Source of the DNA: Parahaliea mediterranea
GTDB lineage: Bacteria; Pseudomonadota; Gammaproteobacteria; Pseudomonadales; Halieaceae
Length of the DNA stretch: 64,000 bases
Reading direction: 5' to 3'
Assembly (NCBI RefSeq): GCF_017255185.1
Contig: NZ_JAFKCZ010000005.1
Span: 62,001-126,000 of the forward strand
Each line of letters begins with the position of its first letter. The stretch's first letter is position 1. The notes beneath the pieces were generated by a model, which saw only the letters and a program-made list of their open reading frames with translations, made no database searches and was not told where the DNA came from. The position numbers and the translations under genes are program-made. Below, piece after piece: positions 34,929 to 45,811 of the stretch.

Positions 34929-34954
34929 AAAAAAGCCCGGCGCCAGGGCCGGGC
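34929..34954 (-). terminator. Rho-independent terminator after the class III aminotransferase
   Basis: The arms GCCCGGC (34935-34941) and GCCGGGC (34948-34954) form the stem. On the minus strand it is followed by six T residues (A-tract 34929-34934). It lies 11 bp past the aminotransferase stop. Confidence 0.85.
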
Positions 34955-34965
34955 AAGGGGAAAGA

Positions 34966-36333
34966 CTATTTGACGCCGAAGTGGCTCGCCGTTTCGTCCA
35001 GCGCGATACCCAGCTTCTCGATCAGGATATCGATTTCATCGGTGGAGCAGACCAGCGGCGGCGCCATGATCATCGCGTCGCCGGTCTGGCGCACCATCAG
35101 GCCGTTGCTGTTGGCGCGGTCGCGGCAGAACACCGCGCCGCGGCTTTCCGGCGCCAGGCGCTCGCGGGAAGCCTTGTTTGCCACCAGTTCCAGCGCCGCG
35201 AACATCCCCTGGCCGCGCACCTGGCCCACGATTGGGTGGCCCTCGAATTCCCGCAGGCGGCGCTGGAAGTGCGGCGCGATCTGCTCCGCGGCGGTTTCGA
35301 TAATGTCGCTGCCGCGCAGGATCTCCAGGGTCGCCAGGCCCGCGGCGCAGGCCGCCGGGTGGCCCGAGTAGGTCAGGCCGTGGGTGAACTCGCCGCCCCC
35401 GGAGAGCAGCACGTCGGCGACCTGGTCGCCCACCATTACCCCGCCCAGCGGCATGTAGCCGTTGGTGATCGCCTTGGCGAAGGTCATCAGTTGCGGTTTG
35501 ATGCCGTAGGTCTCGCTGCCGAACCACTTGCCCGTACGGCCGAAGCCGCAGATCACTTCGTCGGCGATCAGCAGGATGTCGCGCTCGTCGCAGATGCGCT
35601 GGATTTCCGGCCAGTAGGTTTGCGGCGGGATGATCACGCCGCCGGCGCCCTGCACCGGCTCGGCGATGAAGGCCGCCACCTTGTCCTCGCCCAGCTCCTC
35701 GATCTTGGCCTCCAGTTCCCGCGCCACCTGCAGGCCGTATTCGGCTTCGCCGAGGTCGCCGCCGTTCTCGAACCAGTGGGGCTGGTTGATGTGGTGGACG
35801 TAGGTCAGGCCGATGGCCTGCTTGTGCATGGGCGCCATTCCGCCCAGGGAGCCAGCGGCGATGGTTGAGCCGTGGTAGGCGTTCTTACGGCTGATAAAGA
35901 GTTTCTTCTCCGGCTTGCCCAGCAGGTCGAAGTAGCGGTGCACCAGGCGGATATTGGTGTCGTTGGCCTCGGAGCCGGAGTTGGTGAAGAACACGTGCTT
36001 GAACTGCGCGGGCGTTACCTCGGCCAGGGCCTTGGCCAGTTCCACCGCGGGCTGGTTGGAGCACTTGAAGAAGTTGTTGTAGTAGGGGAGCTCCCGCAGT
36101 TGGCGGTAGACCGCCTCGGCGATGCTGTGCTGGCTGTAGCCGAGGTTGCAGCACCACAGGCCGGACATGCCGTCGAGCATCTTGTTGCCGTCGGTGTCAT
36201 GGATATAAATGTGCTCCGCGCGGTTCACGATGCGCCCGCCGTGCTCTGCATAGTCCTGCAGGTCGGTGAAGGGGTGCAGGTGGTGAGCGCGGTCCAGCTG
36301 CCGCAGCGCGGCGGTATCGGCCTTGATGTCCAT
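34966..36333 (-). CDS. Class III aminotransferase, polyamine:pyruvate type
   Basis: PLP-dependent omega-aminotransferase of 455 aa. It has the N-terminal DGMSGLWCCNLGY, the cofactor-phosphate segment FTNSGSEANDTNIRL, the LIADEVICGFGRTGKWFG aspartate motif and the catalytic Lys in MTFAKAITNGYMPLGG. The pattern is close to the SpuC/putrescine-pyruvate and beta-alanine-pyruvate aminotransferases. It is divergent from a glutamine-synthetase-like gene, a classic polyamine-catabolism layout. Substrates such as putrescine or cadaverine are inferred. A strong terminator follows. Confidence 0.88.
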   Translation of the reverse strand: MDIKADTAALRQLDRAHHLHPFTDLQDYAEHGGRIVNRAEHIYIHDTDGNKMLDGMSGLWCCNLGYSQHSIAEAVYRQLRELPYYNNFFKCSNQPAVELAKALAEVTPAQFKHVFFTNSGSEANDTNIRLVHRYFDLLGKPEKKLFISRKNAYHGSTIAAGSLGGMAPMHKQAIGLTYVHHINQPHWFENGGDLGEAEYGLQVARELEAKIEELGEDKVAAFIAEPVQGAGGVIIPPQTYWPEIQRICDERDILLIADEVICGFGRTGKWFGSETYGIKPQLMTFAKAITNGYMPLGGVMVGDQVADVLLSGGGEFTHGLTYSGHPAACAAGLATLEILRGSDIIETAAEQIAPHFQRRLREFEGHPIVGQVRGQGMFAALELVANKASRERLAPESRGAVFCRDRANSNGLMVRQTGDAMIMAPPLVCSTDEIDILIEKLGIALDETASHFGVK

Positions 36334-36528
36334 AGCGTGGTTTCTCCGGTGCGTGTGCCTTGTGGGCGGTGCGCCGCTGTGCCGGGGGTCTACCCGGAAG
36401 TGTTATAGTCGCGGTTCGCTGAAAAGTGTTTAATTTACCGGTCAAGTTTGTCACAACGACCCGCGATCGCCATTACCCCAAAGGTGGTGTTTTGGCGCCC
36501 GGCCAGCCACATAACACGGAATACTCTC

Positions 36529-37878
36529 ATGGCGGATACCGCCCAGCGCCTCCAGGCCTTTCTCGACGACAACCCCGACATCGAAGTGTTCGAGGTGATC
36601 CTCCCGGACATCGCCGGCGGCATGCGCGGCAAGTGGGTGACCCGCGACAAGATCCACAAGGTCTTCGCCGGGGAGCTCAAGCTGCCCGCCAGCTCGCTGG
36701 CCTTCGATGTCTTCGGCCGCGACGTGGAGGCCTGGGTGTTCGACTCCGGTGACGGTGACGGTTACTGCGAGGCCGACATCGACACCCTGGCGCGGGTGCC
36801 CTGGGGGAGCCGTCCCACCGGCCAGGTGCTGGTGTCCATGCGCGAACCCGATGGCAGCCCCAGTCCCCTGGACAGTCGCTACCTGCTGCGCGCCCTGGAC
36901 GAGCGCCTGCGGGCCCGGGGCCTTACCGCGGTGATGGCCACCGAGATGGAGTTCTACTTGCTCGAGGACCGCCAGGACGAACTGGGGCGGCCGGTGCACA
37001 CCCAGACCGACCGGGTGGGCGGCGCCACGGGGGCCGGGCAAACCTATAGCCTGGACACCATGGCGGAGATGGGAGAGTTGATGCACGCCATTCGCGATGC
37101 CTGCGATATCCAGGGTTTGCCGGTGGATACCCTGATCAAGGAGAGCGCGCCGTCCCAGTACGAGATCAACCTCTACCACAGCGACGACGTGCTCCGGGCC
37201 GCCGACCAGGCGGTAATGCTGCAGCGGGCGATCAAGGGAGTGGCCCGGGAACACGGCCTGCGCGCCACCTTCATGGCCAAGCCCTTCGGCGACCTGGCGG
37301 GCAACGGCATGCACGTGCACTGCAGCCTGCTGGACGAGGCGGGCCACAACGCCTTCGACGACGGTACCGGCCAGGGCACGCCCCTGCTGCGCCAGGCCAT
37401 CGCCGGCTGCATGGCGGGGATGGCCGACAGCATGTTGCTATTGGCGCCCAATCTCAATTCCTACCGCCGCTTCCAGCGCGGCTCCCACGCGCCGATGGCG
37501 CCCTGCTGGGGCTACGAGAACCGCACGGTGTCGATCCGCGTGCCCGCCGACGCCCCGGCGGCGACCCGCATCGAGCACCGCGTGGCGGGTGCCGATGCCC
37601 ACCCCCACCTGGTGTTGGCGGCGATCCTGGCCGGGATACTGCAGGGCATCGAGCAGCAACTGGAGGCGCCGGCTCCGCTGGAGGGCAATGCCTACGAACA
37701 GCTGCCCCCCAGCCTGCCCCGCTACTGGCCCGAGGCCCTGGCGCGTTTCGCCGACTCGGCCTTTATCCAGGACAATTTCGGCGCCGAGTTCCAGCGCGTA
37801 TACACCCTGATCAAACAACAGGAAATCGACGAGTTCGATCGCCAGGTGACGCCGATGGAGTACGACGCCAGCCTGTGA
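36529..37878 (+). CDS. Glutamine-synthetase-family enzyme, gamma-glutamylputrescine synthetase-like
   Basis: ATP-dependent ligase of 449 aa in the GS-III/PuuA branch of glutamine synthetases, predicted to join glutamate to a polyamine. It has the GS catalytic segments TEMEFYLLED, IKESAPSQYEINLYHSD, ATFMAKPFGDLAGNGMHVHCSL, RFQRGSHAPMAPCWGYENR and the adenylate-site IEHRVAGADAHPHLVLAAILAG. The ATG at 36529 follows GGAATACTCTC; the open frame further upstream has no family sequence. It is divergent from the aminotransferase across 195 bp, suggesting shared regulation, possibly by the LuxR-type regulator at 40234. Confidence 0.87.
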   Translation: MADTAQRLQAFLDDNPDIEVFEVILPDIAGGMRGKWVTRDKIHKVFAGELKLPASSLAFDVFGRDVEAWVFDSGDGDGYCEADIDTLARVPWGSRPTGQVLVSMREPDGSPSPLDSRYLLRALDERLRARGLTAVMATEMEFYLLEDRQDELGRPVHTQTDRVGGATGAGQTYSLDTMAEMGELMHAIRDACDIQGLPVDTLIKESAPSQYEINLYHSDDVLRAADQAVMLQRAIKGVAREHGLRATFMAKPFGDLAGNGMHVHCSLLDEAGHNAFDDGTGQGTPLLRQAIAGCMAGMADSMLLLAPNLNSYRRFQRGSHAPMAPCWGYENRTVSIRVPADAPAATRIEHRVAGADAHPHLVLAAILAGILQGIEQQLEAPAPLEGNAYEQLPPSLPRYWPEALARFADSAFIQDNFGAEFQRVYTLIKQQEIDEFDRQVTPMEYDASL

Positions 37879-37949
37879 GCTTGCGTGGGCCAAGGGGTAG
37901 GTTCGCCGATGGTGGTGGCGCCGGTGCGTCCGTGGGGGTCGCGGGCCGC

Positions 37950-37981
37950 AAAAAAAAGCCCGGCAGGGAATGCCGGGCTTT
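37950..37981. terminator. Bidirectional terminator between convergent genes
   Basis: A perfect stem AAAGCCCGGCA / TGCCGGGCTTT (37955-37965 and 37971-37981) around GGGAA, with an A-tract on the left. It can end both the plus-strand ligase gene and the minus-strand surface-protein gene. A close relative sits after the CTERM remnant at 51744-51771. Confidence 0.88.
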
Positions 37982-38003
37982 GGGGTGAATCGTGCAGCGC
38001 GAG

Positions 38004-39941
38004 CTATCGCGAATAGTGCCTGAGGCCCGCCAGGCCTATCAGGCTACCCAGTGCGGCCAGCAGCCACACCGGCAACACGGGGACGGGTTCGATGGGCGGC
38101 ACCACGGCGGTGACCGGGTCGGTGATCTGGCCCAGTACGGCGTCGTCGTCCAGGGGGCCATTGTCGGTCACGGTGTAGGTGATTTTGTTGCCGGCGATGG
38201 TTGCGCCGGGTATTTCCACCCACTCGCCGCTGGCGGAGACCTTGTAGGCCACACTGCGGGGGGGAAGGTCTTCGCCAAAGAGCGCCTCGATGGTCACCGA
38301 CGCGCCGCAGCCGTTCAACGTGAAATGCAGCTGCTTGTCCAGCGCTTCGCCCGGGGCGGTATCGAGGTGGGCGGTGCTATTCTCCACCGGCCCGCCGAAG
38401 GTACAGCCGAGGGGCGCGCCAAGCACCCGGATACCGATACCCGTACCGCCGGCGTCGCCGTTGTCGCCGATGCCGTCACCGTCCGTATCAACATCCTCCA
38501 CCGGGTCGCTGGGAAAGGCATCGTTGGTATCCAGCGTGCCGTCGCCATCGGAGTCCTGTTCGGGCGTCACCGCGTTGCTCGATGCCGAAGCCGGGCTGTC
38601 ACCGACACTGTTGGTCGCCACCACCGTGAAGGTGTAGGCCGTGCCGTTGGTCAATCCCGCAACGGTACAGGGCGAACTGGAGCAGGTGCCGGTCAGGCCG
38701 CCCGGCGCGCTGGTGGCGGTGTAGCCGGTGATCGCCGCGCCGCCGCCATTGGCGGGGGCCGTGAAGGCCACCGTCGCCTGGGCATTGCCCGCCGTGGCGG
38801 TGCCGATGCTGGGTGCGCCGGGAACGGTCGCTGGGGTCACTGCGTTGCTCGCGGCGGAGGCCGGGCTGTTACCCGCGCTGTTGGTCGCCACCACCGTGAA
38901 AGTGTAGGCCGTGCCGTTGGTCAATCCCGCAACGGTACAGGGCGAGCTGGAACAGGTGCCGGTCAGGCCGCCCGGCGCGCTGGTGGCGGTGTAGCCGGTG
39001 ATCGCCGCGCCGCCGTCATTGTCGGGGGCCGTGAAGGCCACCGTCGCCTGGGCATTGCCCGCCGTGGCGGTGCCGATGGTGGGGGCGCCGGGAACGGTCG
39101 CTGCTGGGGTCACCGCGTTGCTTGCGGCGGAGGCCGGGCTGTTACCCGCGCTGTTGGTCGCCACCACCGTGAAGGTGTAGGCCGTGCCGTTGGTCAATCC
39201 CGCAACGGTACAGGGCGAGCTGGAGCAGGTGCCGGTCAGGCCGCCCGGCGCGCTGGTGGCGGTGTAGCCGGTGATCGCCGCGCCGCCGTCATTAGCGGGG
39301 GCCGTGAAGGCCACCGTCGCCTGGGCATTGCCCGCCGTGGCGGTGCCGATGGTGGGGGCGCCGGGGAGCGTGGGCGGGCCGCCCGAGGCGTAGATTCTAA
39401 AATTGTGGTCGCCACTGCTGTACGCGGAGGTGTTGACATAGGCCATTCCGCTAGAGTAAATGGTCGGCGCGGGTTGAGCGAAGTGCGCTGCCACATCGAC
39501 GAAATCACCGGCACCGGGATCGGTGTGCCCGTCGGCATCGTCTAGCCGGAGATAGTACTCGCCTCCGTTCGTCACATTGATGGGTGCGTCAAAGGTTACG
39601 CCTTGCCATCCATGAGTCGCCATAACGGTAAAATTTTTCTGTGCCAGTACCGCACCGTTTGCTCCCCCTGACCTAATACTCAGGATGGCTTCGTTGGTGG
39701 CGTTGCCCCCCGCGCGCACGCCGAGGTACATCGCAGCCCCACTGATCACCGAGGTGTTCGCGATGAAGGACTGGCTGATATATCCCTGAAAAGTGCCCGT
39801 ATAAGTAACACCCCAGTTACCGTAGGGGGTGGTAGAGCCCGAACTCGGGATGCCATCGACCTCCAGTGCCGGTGCCGCATGGGCGAGAGAATGGATAAAT
39901 ACCGAGACTAACGCCAACAAAGGACGAACGGCTTGCTTCAT
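38004..39941 (-). CDS. Secreted surface protein with three FN3 repeats, choice-of-anchor U and CTERM sorting tail
   Basis: A 645-aa exported protein: signal peptide (ending SLAHA), an N-terminal jelly-roll-like domain (about 25-185), and three fibronectin type III repeats of about 90 residues (about 190-460) that are nearly identical at DNA level. Then comes a thrombospondin-3-like acidic segment (DSDGDGTLDTNDAFP, VDTDGDGIGDNGD), a choice-of-anchor-U-like domain, and a C-terminal tripartite tail (VLPVWLLAALGSLIGLAGLRHYSR: proline-containing motif, hydrophobic helix, basic end). The tail is of the IPTL-CTERM kind processed by exosortase-type enzymes. The FN3 units alternate PGAPTIGTATAGNAQATVAF starts. 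A truncated copy of the C-terminus sits at 51801-51915. Confidence 0.85.
   Translation of the reverse strand: MKQAVRPLLALVSVFIHSLAHAAPALEVDGIPSSGSTTPYGNWGVTYTGTFQGYISQSFIANTSVISGAAMYLGVRAGGNATNEAILSIRSGGANGAVLAQKNFTVMATHGWQGVTFDAPINVTNGGEYYLRLDDADGHTDPGAGDFVDVAAHFAQPAPTIYSSGMAYVNTSAYSSGDHNFRIYASGGPPTLPGAPTIGTATAGNAQATVAFTAPANDGGAAITGYTATSAPGGLTGTCSSSPCTVAGLTNGTAYTFTVVATNSAGNSPASAASNAVTPAATVPGAPTIGTATAGNAQATVAFTAPDNDGGAAITGYTATSAPGGLTGTCSSSPCTVAGLTNGTAYTFTVVATNSAGNSPASAASNAVTPATVPGAPSIGTATAGNAQATVAFTAPANGGGAAITGYTATSAPGGLTGTCSSSPCTVAGLTNGTAYTFTVVATNSVGDSPASASSNAVTPEQDSDGDGTLDTNDAFPSDPVEDVDTDGDGIGDNGDAGGTGIGIRVLGAPLGCTFGGPVENSTAHLDTAPGEALDKQLHFTLNGCGASVTIEALFGEDLPPRSVAYKVSASGEWVEIPGATIAGNKITYTVTDNGPLDDDAVLGQITDPVTAVVPPIEPVPVLPVWLLAALGSLIGLAGLRHYSR
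38571..39384. repeat. Three near-identical 270-273-bp repeats coding for FN3 domains
   Basis: Equivalent points recur at 38571, 38841 and 39114. The units differ at only scattered positions, mainly in the third-position and in the first (C-terminal) unit. Such uniformity points to recent duplication or continuing gene conversion, so copy number may vary between strains and may be collapsed in assemblies. Confidence 0.9.
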
Positions 39942-40233
39942 GTGAAAGGCTCTTTTTCGTGTTTAAATTAAGCGCGAAATGGTGGAATCCGGATTTAATG
40001 ATCTGGCCGGTTAAGGGAGAAAAATGCGCGGGACAGGAACATACCATATATCCAGGTTTCGAGCGGCCGGAAAGATACCAGAGAGCGCTGGTTTGACCAA
40101 GCCCATCGCGCGCCTGTGAGTGTGAACAGGCCCCCCGTCTCCGTTGTGTGGGTGAAGCGCGGTCCCTGGTTCGCTGGCACTGAACCGCCTAAAGCATTTA
40201 CCTGTTTTTCAGGCCAGACGGAATTGTGCGCCG

Positions 40234-41064
40234 CTATTGCGGTGGCTGCAGGTACGCCACCAGGGTGTCGCCCCCCTGATAGTCCTTCGCGCTCATCAGC
40301 GAATCGAGGAAGAGGTAGAACAGCTCGGCCTGGGAGCTGACCTCGAGCTTGGCATAGGCGTGCTTGCGGTGCAGCTTGACCGTCTCGATGGAGATGGATA
40401 GTTTTTCCGCCACGGTCTTGGTGCTGTGGCCGTGCAGCACCAGGTGGATCACCTGGGTCTCGCGCTCGGTGAGCAGGCTTTCGCCGAAGGCGCGCAGCGC
40501 CTCGTGCAGTTTCTTGCGCAGGTCCACGCTGCCGGGGGCGGCCTCGATATCGCGCTGCCAGTGCTGCCGGCAGAGGGTTTCGATCACCGGCAACACGCTG
40601 TGCAGGGTGCCCACTTCCTGTCGGCTAAAGCTGCCGCGGGGCCGGGTCTTGCCCAGGGCGATGTTCGCGAACCCGGTCTCGCTCAGGCGCACGATGTAGC
40701 CGCACTCATCCTTGTAGCCGCAATTGCGGTACCAGTTTTTGTAGTACTCGCTGTCGCGGAAGCCGGCCGGCGATAAATCGCGCAGGCGATACAGGCCGAA
40801 GCGGTTTTCGGTGCCGGCGATATAGTAGGGGTCGAGCACGAAGGCGCCGCTGACGAAGCGGTCCAGGGTCGAGCTGCCGCCGTCGTTGGGTACCTCGAAG
40901 TAGTCGATCACCGGGTACTCCCGTTCGGGATAGACCACCACGGTGGCGTCGTCGATGGCCACCAGGCCGCGCAGGGTCGCGATCAGTCGCGCGGGGAATT
41001 GTGGCGTGCGCACCTCGGCGATCAGGTGGGCGAGGTGCTGGCTGTACTCGGTCAGGTCGCGCAT
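40234..41064 (-). CDS. LuxR-family (autoinducer-like/solo) transcriptional regulator
   Basis: A 276-aa regulator with an N-terminal sensor-like region (about 1-190, no receiver Asp) and a C-terminal LuxR helix-turn-helix (about 200-260: LTERETQVIHLVLHGHSTKTVAEKLSISIETVKLHRKHAYAKL). The N-terminal phrases FVLDPYYIAGTENRFGLYRLRDLSP and YYKNWYRNCGYKDECGYIV recur in regulators found near polyamine aminotransferase and ligase genes. It lies 4 kb from such a pair, separated by the surface-protein gene. The exact N-terminal ligand is unknown. Confidence 0.87.
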   Translation of the reverse strand: MRDLTEYSQHLAHLIAEVRTPQFPARLIATLRGLVAIDDATVVVYPEREYPVIDYFEVPNDGGSSTLDRFVSGAFVLDPYYIAGTENRFGLYRLRDLSPAGFRDSEYYKNWYRNCGYKDECGYIVRLSETGFANIALGKTRPRGSFSRQEVGTLHSVLPVIETLCRQHWQRDIEAAPGSVDLRKKLHEALRAFGESLLTERETQVIHLVLHGHSTKTVAEKLSISIETVKLHRKHAYAKLEVSSQAELFYLFLDSLMSAKDYQGGDTLVAYLQPPQ

Positions 41065-41093
41065 GCTGTCGGCGTATTATTAAAAGTCCGGCA

Positions 41094-41972
41094 TCATAAC
41101 TTGAATGCCGCCCAATCCAAAAAGGCCTGGTTGGCGCGGGAGATGGCGCGTCCCCGGCGCTTGGCCAGCGACATGCGGAGGCGGGCGTCCCCGGCCAGGG
41201 GGACCGCGACGATCCCCGGCTCGCCGGCGGCCATGATTTCCAGGCCGATGGTGGTGCCCAGGCCCTGCTTCACCATGCGCACCAGCAGCGGCAGGAAATT
41301 GCTCTGCATGCGCAGCTCGGGGCTGACGTCGCGCGCCCGGCACAGGCGATCCAGCTGGTCGCGGATAAAGTAGCCGCTTTCGTACACCACCATCGGCGAG
41401 CCGTGCAGTTCCTCGATATCGATCCGCGCCCGCCCGGCCCAGGGGTGGTGCTCGGCCATGCACAGCAGTATCGGCTGTTCCAGCAGCGGAACCCGCTCCA
41501 GCTGCGCCAGTTCGTCGGCGGCGCCGTCCTCGCTGATGACCCCCAGCTCGAGCTCGCCCTCGAGCAGTTGCCGGCGCACGTGCGTGGTGCCCAGCTGGCT
41601 GACGCTGGCGGTGAGCCCCGGGTGCTCGCCGAGGAATTCACCGAGGAATTCCGGCAGGTAATAGGTGGCCACCATAGAGGGGCAGCTGACCGTGAGCTCG
41701 CCGCGCATCAGCCCCCGGCGCTCGCCGAACTGGCGCTCCAGTTCCGCCACCTGCCCGAGAATGGCCTCGGCCCGCTGGCACAGCTCCCGGCCCTCGGCGG
41801 TCAGCCGCACCCGGCGACCGCTGCGGTCGAACAGCGCCAGCCCCAGCTCCTCCTCCAGCTTGCGCACCGCGATGCTCACCGCCGGCTGCGCCATGTGCAG
41901 TTGCTGCGCCGCCTGGCTGAAGCTGCCCAGGCGGGCGACGGTGGCGAAGATGTCGAGTTTGCGCAGGTCCAT
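41094..41972 (-). CDS. LysR-family regulator of the glutaryl-CoA module
   Basis: A 292-aa LysR protein with HTH at the N-terminus (MDLRKLDIFATVARLGSFSQAAQQLHMAQPAVSIAVRKLEEELG) and a CysB-like effector domain. The ATG at 41972 opens directly on the HTH. It is divergent from gcdH with about 100 bp between, in an AT-rich spacer with ATATA tracts. In many gammaproteobacteria and pseudomonads a LysR gene occupies this place beside gcdH and its CoA-transferase and responds to glutarate or glutaryl-CoA. That role is inferred here. Confidence 0.9.
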   Translation of the reverse strand: MDLRKLDIFATVARLGSFSQAAQQLHMAQPAVSIAVRKLEEELGLALFDRSGRRVRLTAEGRELCQRAEAILGQVAELERQFGERRGLMRGELTVSCPSMVATYYLPEFLGEFLGEHPGLTASVSQLGTTHVRRQLLEGELELGVISEDGAADELAQLERVPLLEQPILLCMAEHHPWAGRARIDIEELHGSPMVVYESGYFIRDQLDRLCRARDVSPELRMQSNFLPLLVRMVKQGLGTTIGLEIMAAGEPGIVAVPLAGDARLRMSLAKRRGRAISRANQAFLDWAAFKL

Positions 41973-42076
41973 ATTCAATATATTTTATATATGAATTCTA
42001 TATATAACATATATTTTATAAATGTAGTGGGCTCTGCTACTTTGAAGGGACTATTCAGCGACGGATGGATCGACCC

Positions 42077-43260
<1,184 letters not shown>

Positions 43261-43264
<4 letters not shown>

Positions 43265-44466
43265 GCGGAGCGCTTTCCGACCTGCGCGTCCTCGACCTGT
43301 CGCGGATTCTGGCCGGCCCCTGGGCCAGCCAGCTCCTGGCGGACCTGGGCGCGCGGGTGATCAAGATCGAGCGCCCCGGCGCCGGCGACGACACCCGCGG
43401 CTGGGGCCCGCCCTACCTGCGGGACGCGGCGGGCAGGGAGACCGCGGAGTCGGCCTATTACCTCTGCGCCAATCGCGGCAAGCAGTCGGTTTGCGTCGAC
43501 ATGAAAAGCCCCGAGGGGCAGGCCACCCTGCGCCAGCTCGCCGCCGAAAGCGACGTGGTGATCGAGAACTTCAAGGTCGGGGACGCCGCCCGTTACGGTC
43601 TCGATTACGCCAGCCTGGCGGCGGACAACCCCGGCCTTATCTATTGCTCCATTACCGGTTTCGGCCAGACCGGCCCCCTCAAGGACCGGCCGGGCTACGA
43701 TTTTCTGGTGCAGGCCATGGGCGGGTTGATGAGTGTGACCGGCGCGCCCGACGGCGAGCCGGGTGCCGGGCCGCAGAAAGTGGGGGTGGCGCTGACCGAT
43801 ATCATGACCGGTCTCTACGCCACCGTGGGCATCCTCGCCGCCCTCGCCGAGCGGCAGCGCTCCGGCCTGGGCCAGAGCGTGGACCTGGCGCTGCTCGACG
43901 TGACCGCCGCCACCCTCGCCAACCAGGCCACCAACTATCTGGTCGGCGGGGTGAACCCCTCCCGCCTGGGCAACGCCCATCCCAACATCGTGCCCTACCA
44001 GAGCTTTGTCGCCCGCGACGGCCACCTGGTGGTGGCGGTGGGCAACGACGCCCAGTTCCGGCGCTTCGTGCAGGTACTGGGCCGGCCGGAGCTGGCGGAC
44101 GACCCGCGTTTCGCCAGCAACCGCGACCGCGTGCAACACCGGGAGCGGTTGATTCCCCTGCTGCAGGCGGCGCTGCTGGAGCGGGACAAGGACGAGTGGC
44201 TCGCCCTGCTGGAAGAGGCGAAGGTTCCGGCGGGACCGATCAACACGGTGGCGGAGGTGTTCGCCGAACCGCAGATACTGGCCCGCGACATGCGGGTCAA
44301 TGTGCCGCACCCCGACAACCCCGCGCTGGAGCTGGTGGGCAATCCCATTCGCCTGTCGCGCACGCCGGTGGCCTATGACCGGGCGCCGCCGCGGCTGGGG
44401 GAGCACACGGCGGCGGTACTGGCGGAGCTCGCCGCGGAGGCGGGCGACTCTAGAACCGGTAGTTGA
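43261..44466 (+). CDS. CaiB/BaiF-family CoA-transferase, probable glutarate CoA-transferase
   Basis: A 401-aa class III CoA-transferase that would activate glutarate to glutaryl-CoA. Family segments are [30 protein letters not shown] at the start, [17 protein letters not shown], the catalytic-Asp region (Asp in [19 protein letters not shown] context), [17 protein letters not shown] and [17 protein letters not shown]. It overlaps gcdH by 4 bp, so the pair forms one operon for glutarate use. Its 3' end overlaps the convergent FadL gene by 17 bp. Confidence 0.9.
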
Positions 44467-45811
44467 GCGACACGCCCAGCAGCCAGGCCCGGGTGGTGGT
44501 GGTTTTGCCGTCGAAGTAGGTCGGCACCGGCACGTTGGCGTATTCCTGGATGGTCTCGCCGTCGCCCCACAGGTAGGCGAGGCTGGCGTCCACGCTGAGC
44601 GTCTCGCTGGCCTGGTAGCTGGCGCCGAAGGTCAGCCACTGGCGGTCGGTGTCGGGGATCGACAGGGTGCGCCAGGTGACGTCGAGGCCTGCTTCCTCGG
44701 TGTGGCGGCGGTTCAGGCCGTCCCGGGCCGCGCCCTCGTCGTAGGCGTAGCCGGCGCGCAGGGTAAGCTGGTCCCGGTAGTACTCGGCGCCCAGGCTGTA
44801 GCGCCAGCCGCTTTCGAAATTCTCTTCCTTGATCAACAGCGGGTTGTACAGTTCGCCGCCCGCGGCGTTGGCCTGGCCGGGCACATAGGCCTCCAGGGCC
44901 TCGAAGTCCGCCCAGTCGGCCCACATGGCGCCCAGCACCAGTCCCCAGTTGGCGTTCATGCGGTGGTAGATTCCCAGTTCCAGGGTGTCCGGCAGGTCGA
45001 CGCTCAGCTCGCCATCGGCGCCGTCCAGGGTGCCGCCGCCCGCCAGGTCCGGCAGCAGGTCGGAGCTCAGCTCGCCCTCCAGTTCCGGGCTCTGTTCCGA
45101 GTGGTAGGACAGGCCCACCCGGGTCGCCGCGTTTGGCTGCCACAGCGCGCCGACGCTCCAGCCCAGCTCCCAGGCGTCGCCCTCCAGCTCGAGCACGCCC
45201 AGGCCCGACAGCGATGGCGCCAGGGCCAGGTCCTCGGGGATGCTGCTGAGGATGGTGCCCTCGGCGTAGAGGACCTTCAGGGCGGCGCCAATGCTGAAGG
45301 TGTCGTTGATCTTGAAGGCCACCGAGGGCGCCAGGTTGACGCTCAACAGTTCGGTCTTGTTGGCGATGTGGCTGACCAGGAAGTCGTCGTCGAAGTCGGT
45401 TTCCAGGCCAAAGTTGGTGTACATGGACAGGCCCGCGGACCAGCGCTCGTTGACCGGCAGCGCGAGATGGGCATTGGGTATCCAGGCACTGGTGGCGTAG
45501 TCCGTGGCCTGGTCGGGCATGGTGATGGACGGCCCGCCCGGCACCATCAGGGTGACGTCGCCGCGGGCGTCGATTTCCGGGTTGACGTGGATCACGCCGA
45601 GGGTGAGCTCGCGGGTCTCGAACAGTGCCGAACCCGCCGGGTTGCGGGCCAGGATGGCGGCGTTGTCGCCCACGGTGTTTTCGGCGGCGAAGGCGCGGCC
45701 GAGGCCGTTGGCGCTGGTTTCCTGCAGGTAGAAGCCCGCGGCCAGGCTGCCGCTGGAGCTCGTGCCGAGGACCGCCGCGAGTAGCGCGCGGCGCAGTCGT
45801 GCGTTGTTCAT
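44450..45811 (-). CDS. OmpP1/FadL-family outer-membrane porin
   Basis: A 453-aa beta-barrel for hydrophobic compounds. The signal peptide ends at SLAAG, and the mature start GFYLQETSANGLGRAFAAENTVGDNAAILARNPAGSA carries the family asparagine-proline hatch motif. The protein ends with GVSLNYRF, the C-terminal aromatic used by the Bam machinery. FadL-type proteins import long-chain fatty acids, alkanes or aromatic hydrocarbons. The ATG at 45811 follows AGGAAAT. It is convergent with and overlaps the CoA-transferase by 17 bp. Confidence 0.92.
   Translation of the reverse strand: MNNARLRRALLAAVLGTSSSGSLAAGFYLQETSANGLGRAFAAENTVGDNAAILARNPAGSALFETRELTLGVIHVNPEIDARGDVTLMVPGGPSITMPDQATDYATSAWIPNAHLALPVNERWSAGLSMYTNFGLETDFDDDFLVSHIANKTELLSVNLAPSVAFKINDTFSIGAALKVLYAEGTILSSIPEDLALAPSLSGLGVLELEGDAWELGWSVGALWQPNAATRVGLSYHSEQSPELEGELSSDLLPDLAGGGTLDGADGELSVDLPDTLELGIYHRMNANWGLVLGAMWADWADFEALEAYVPGQANAAGGELYNPLLIKEENFESGWRYSLGAEYYRDQLTLRAGYAYDEGAARDGLNRRHTEEAGLDVTWRTLSIPDTDRQWLTFGASYQASETLSVDASLAYLWGDGETIQEYANVPVPTYFDGKTTTTRAWLLGVSLNYRF

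Noticed and set aside
38571-39384. CRISPR or satellite DNA
   Set aside because: The repeats of about 270 bp are in frame and code for FN3 domains.
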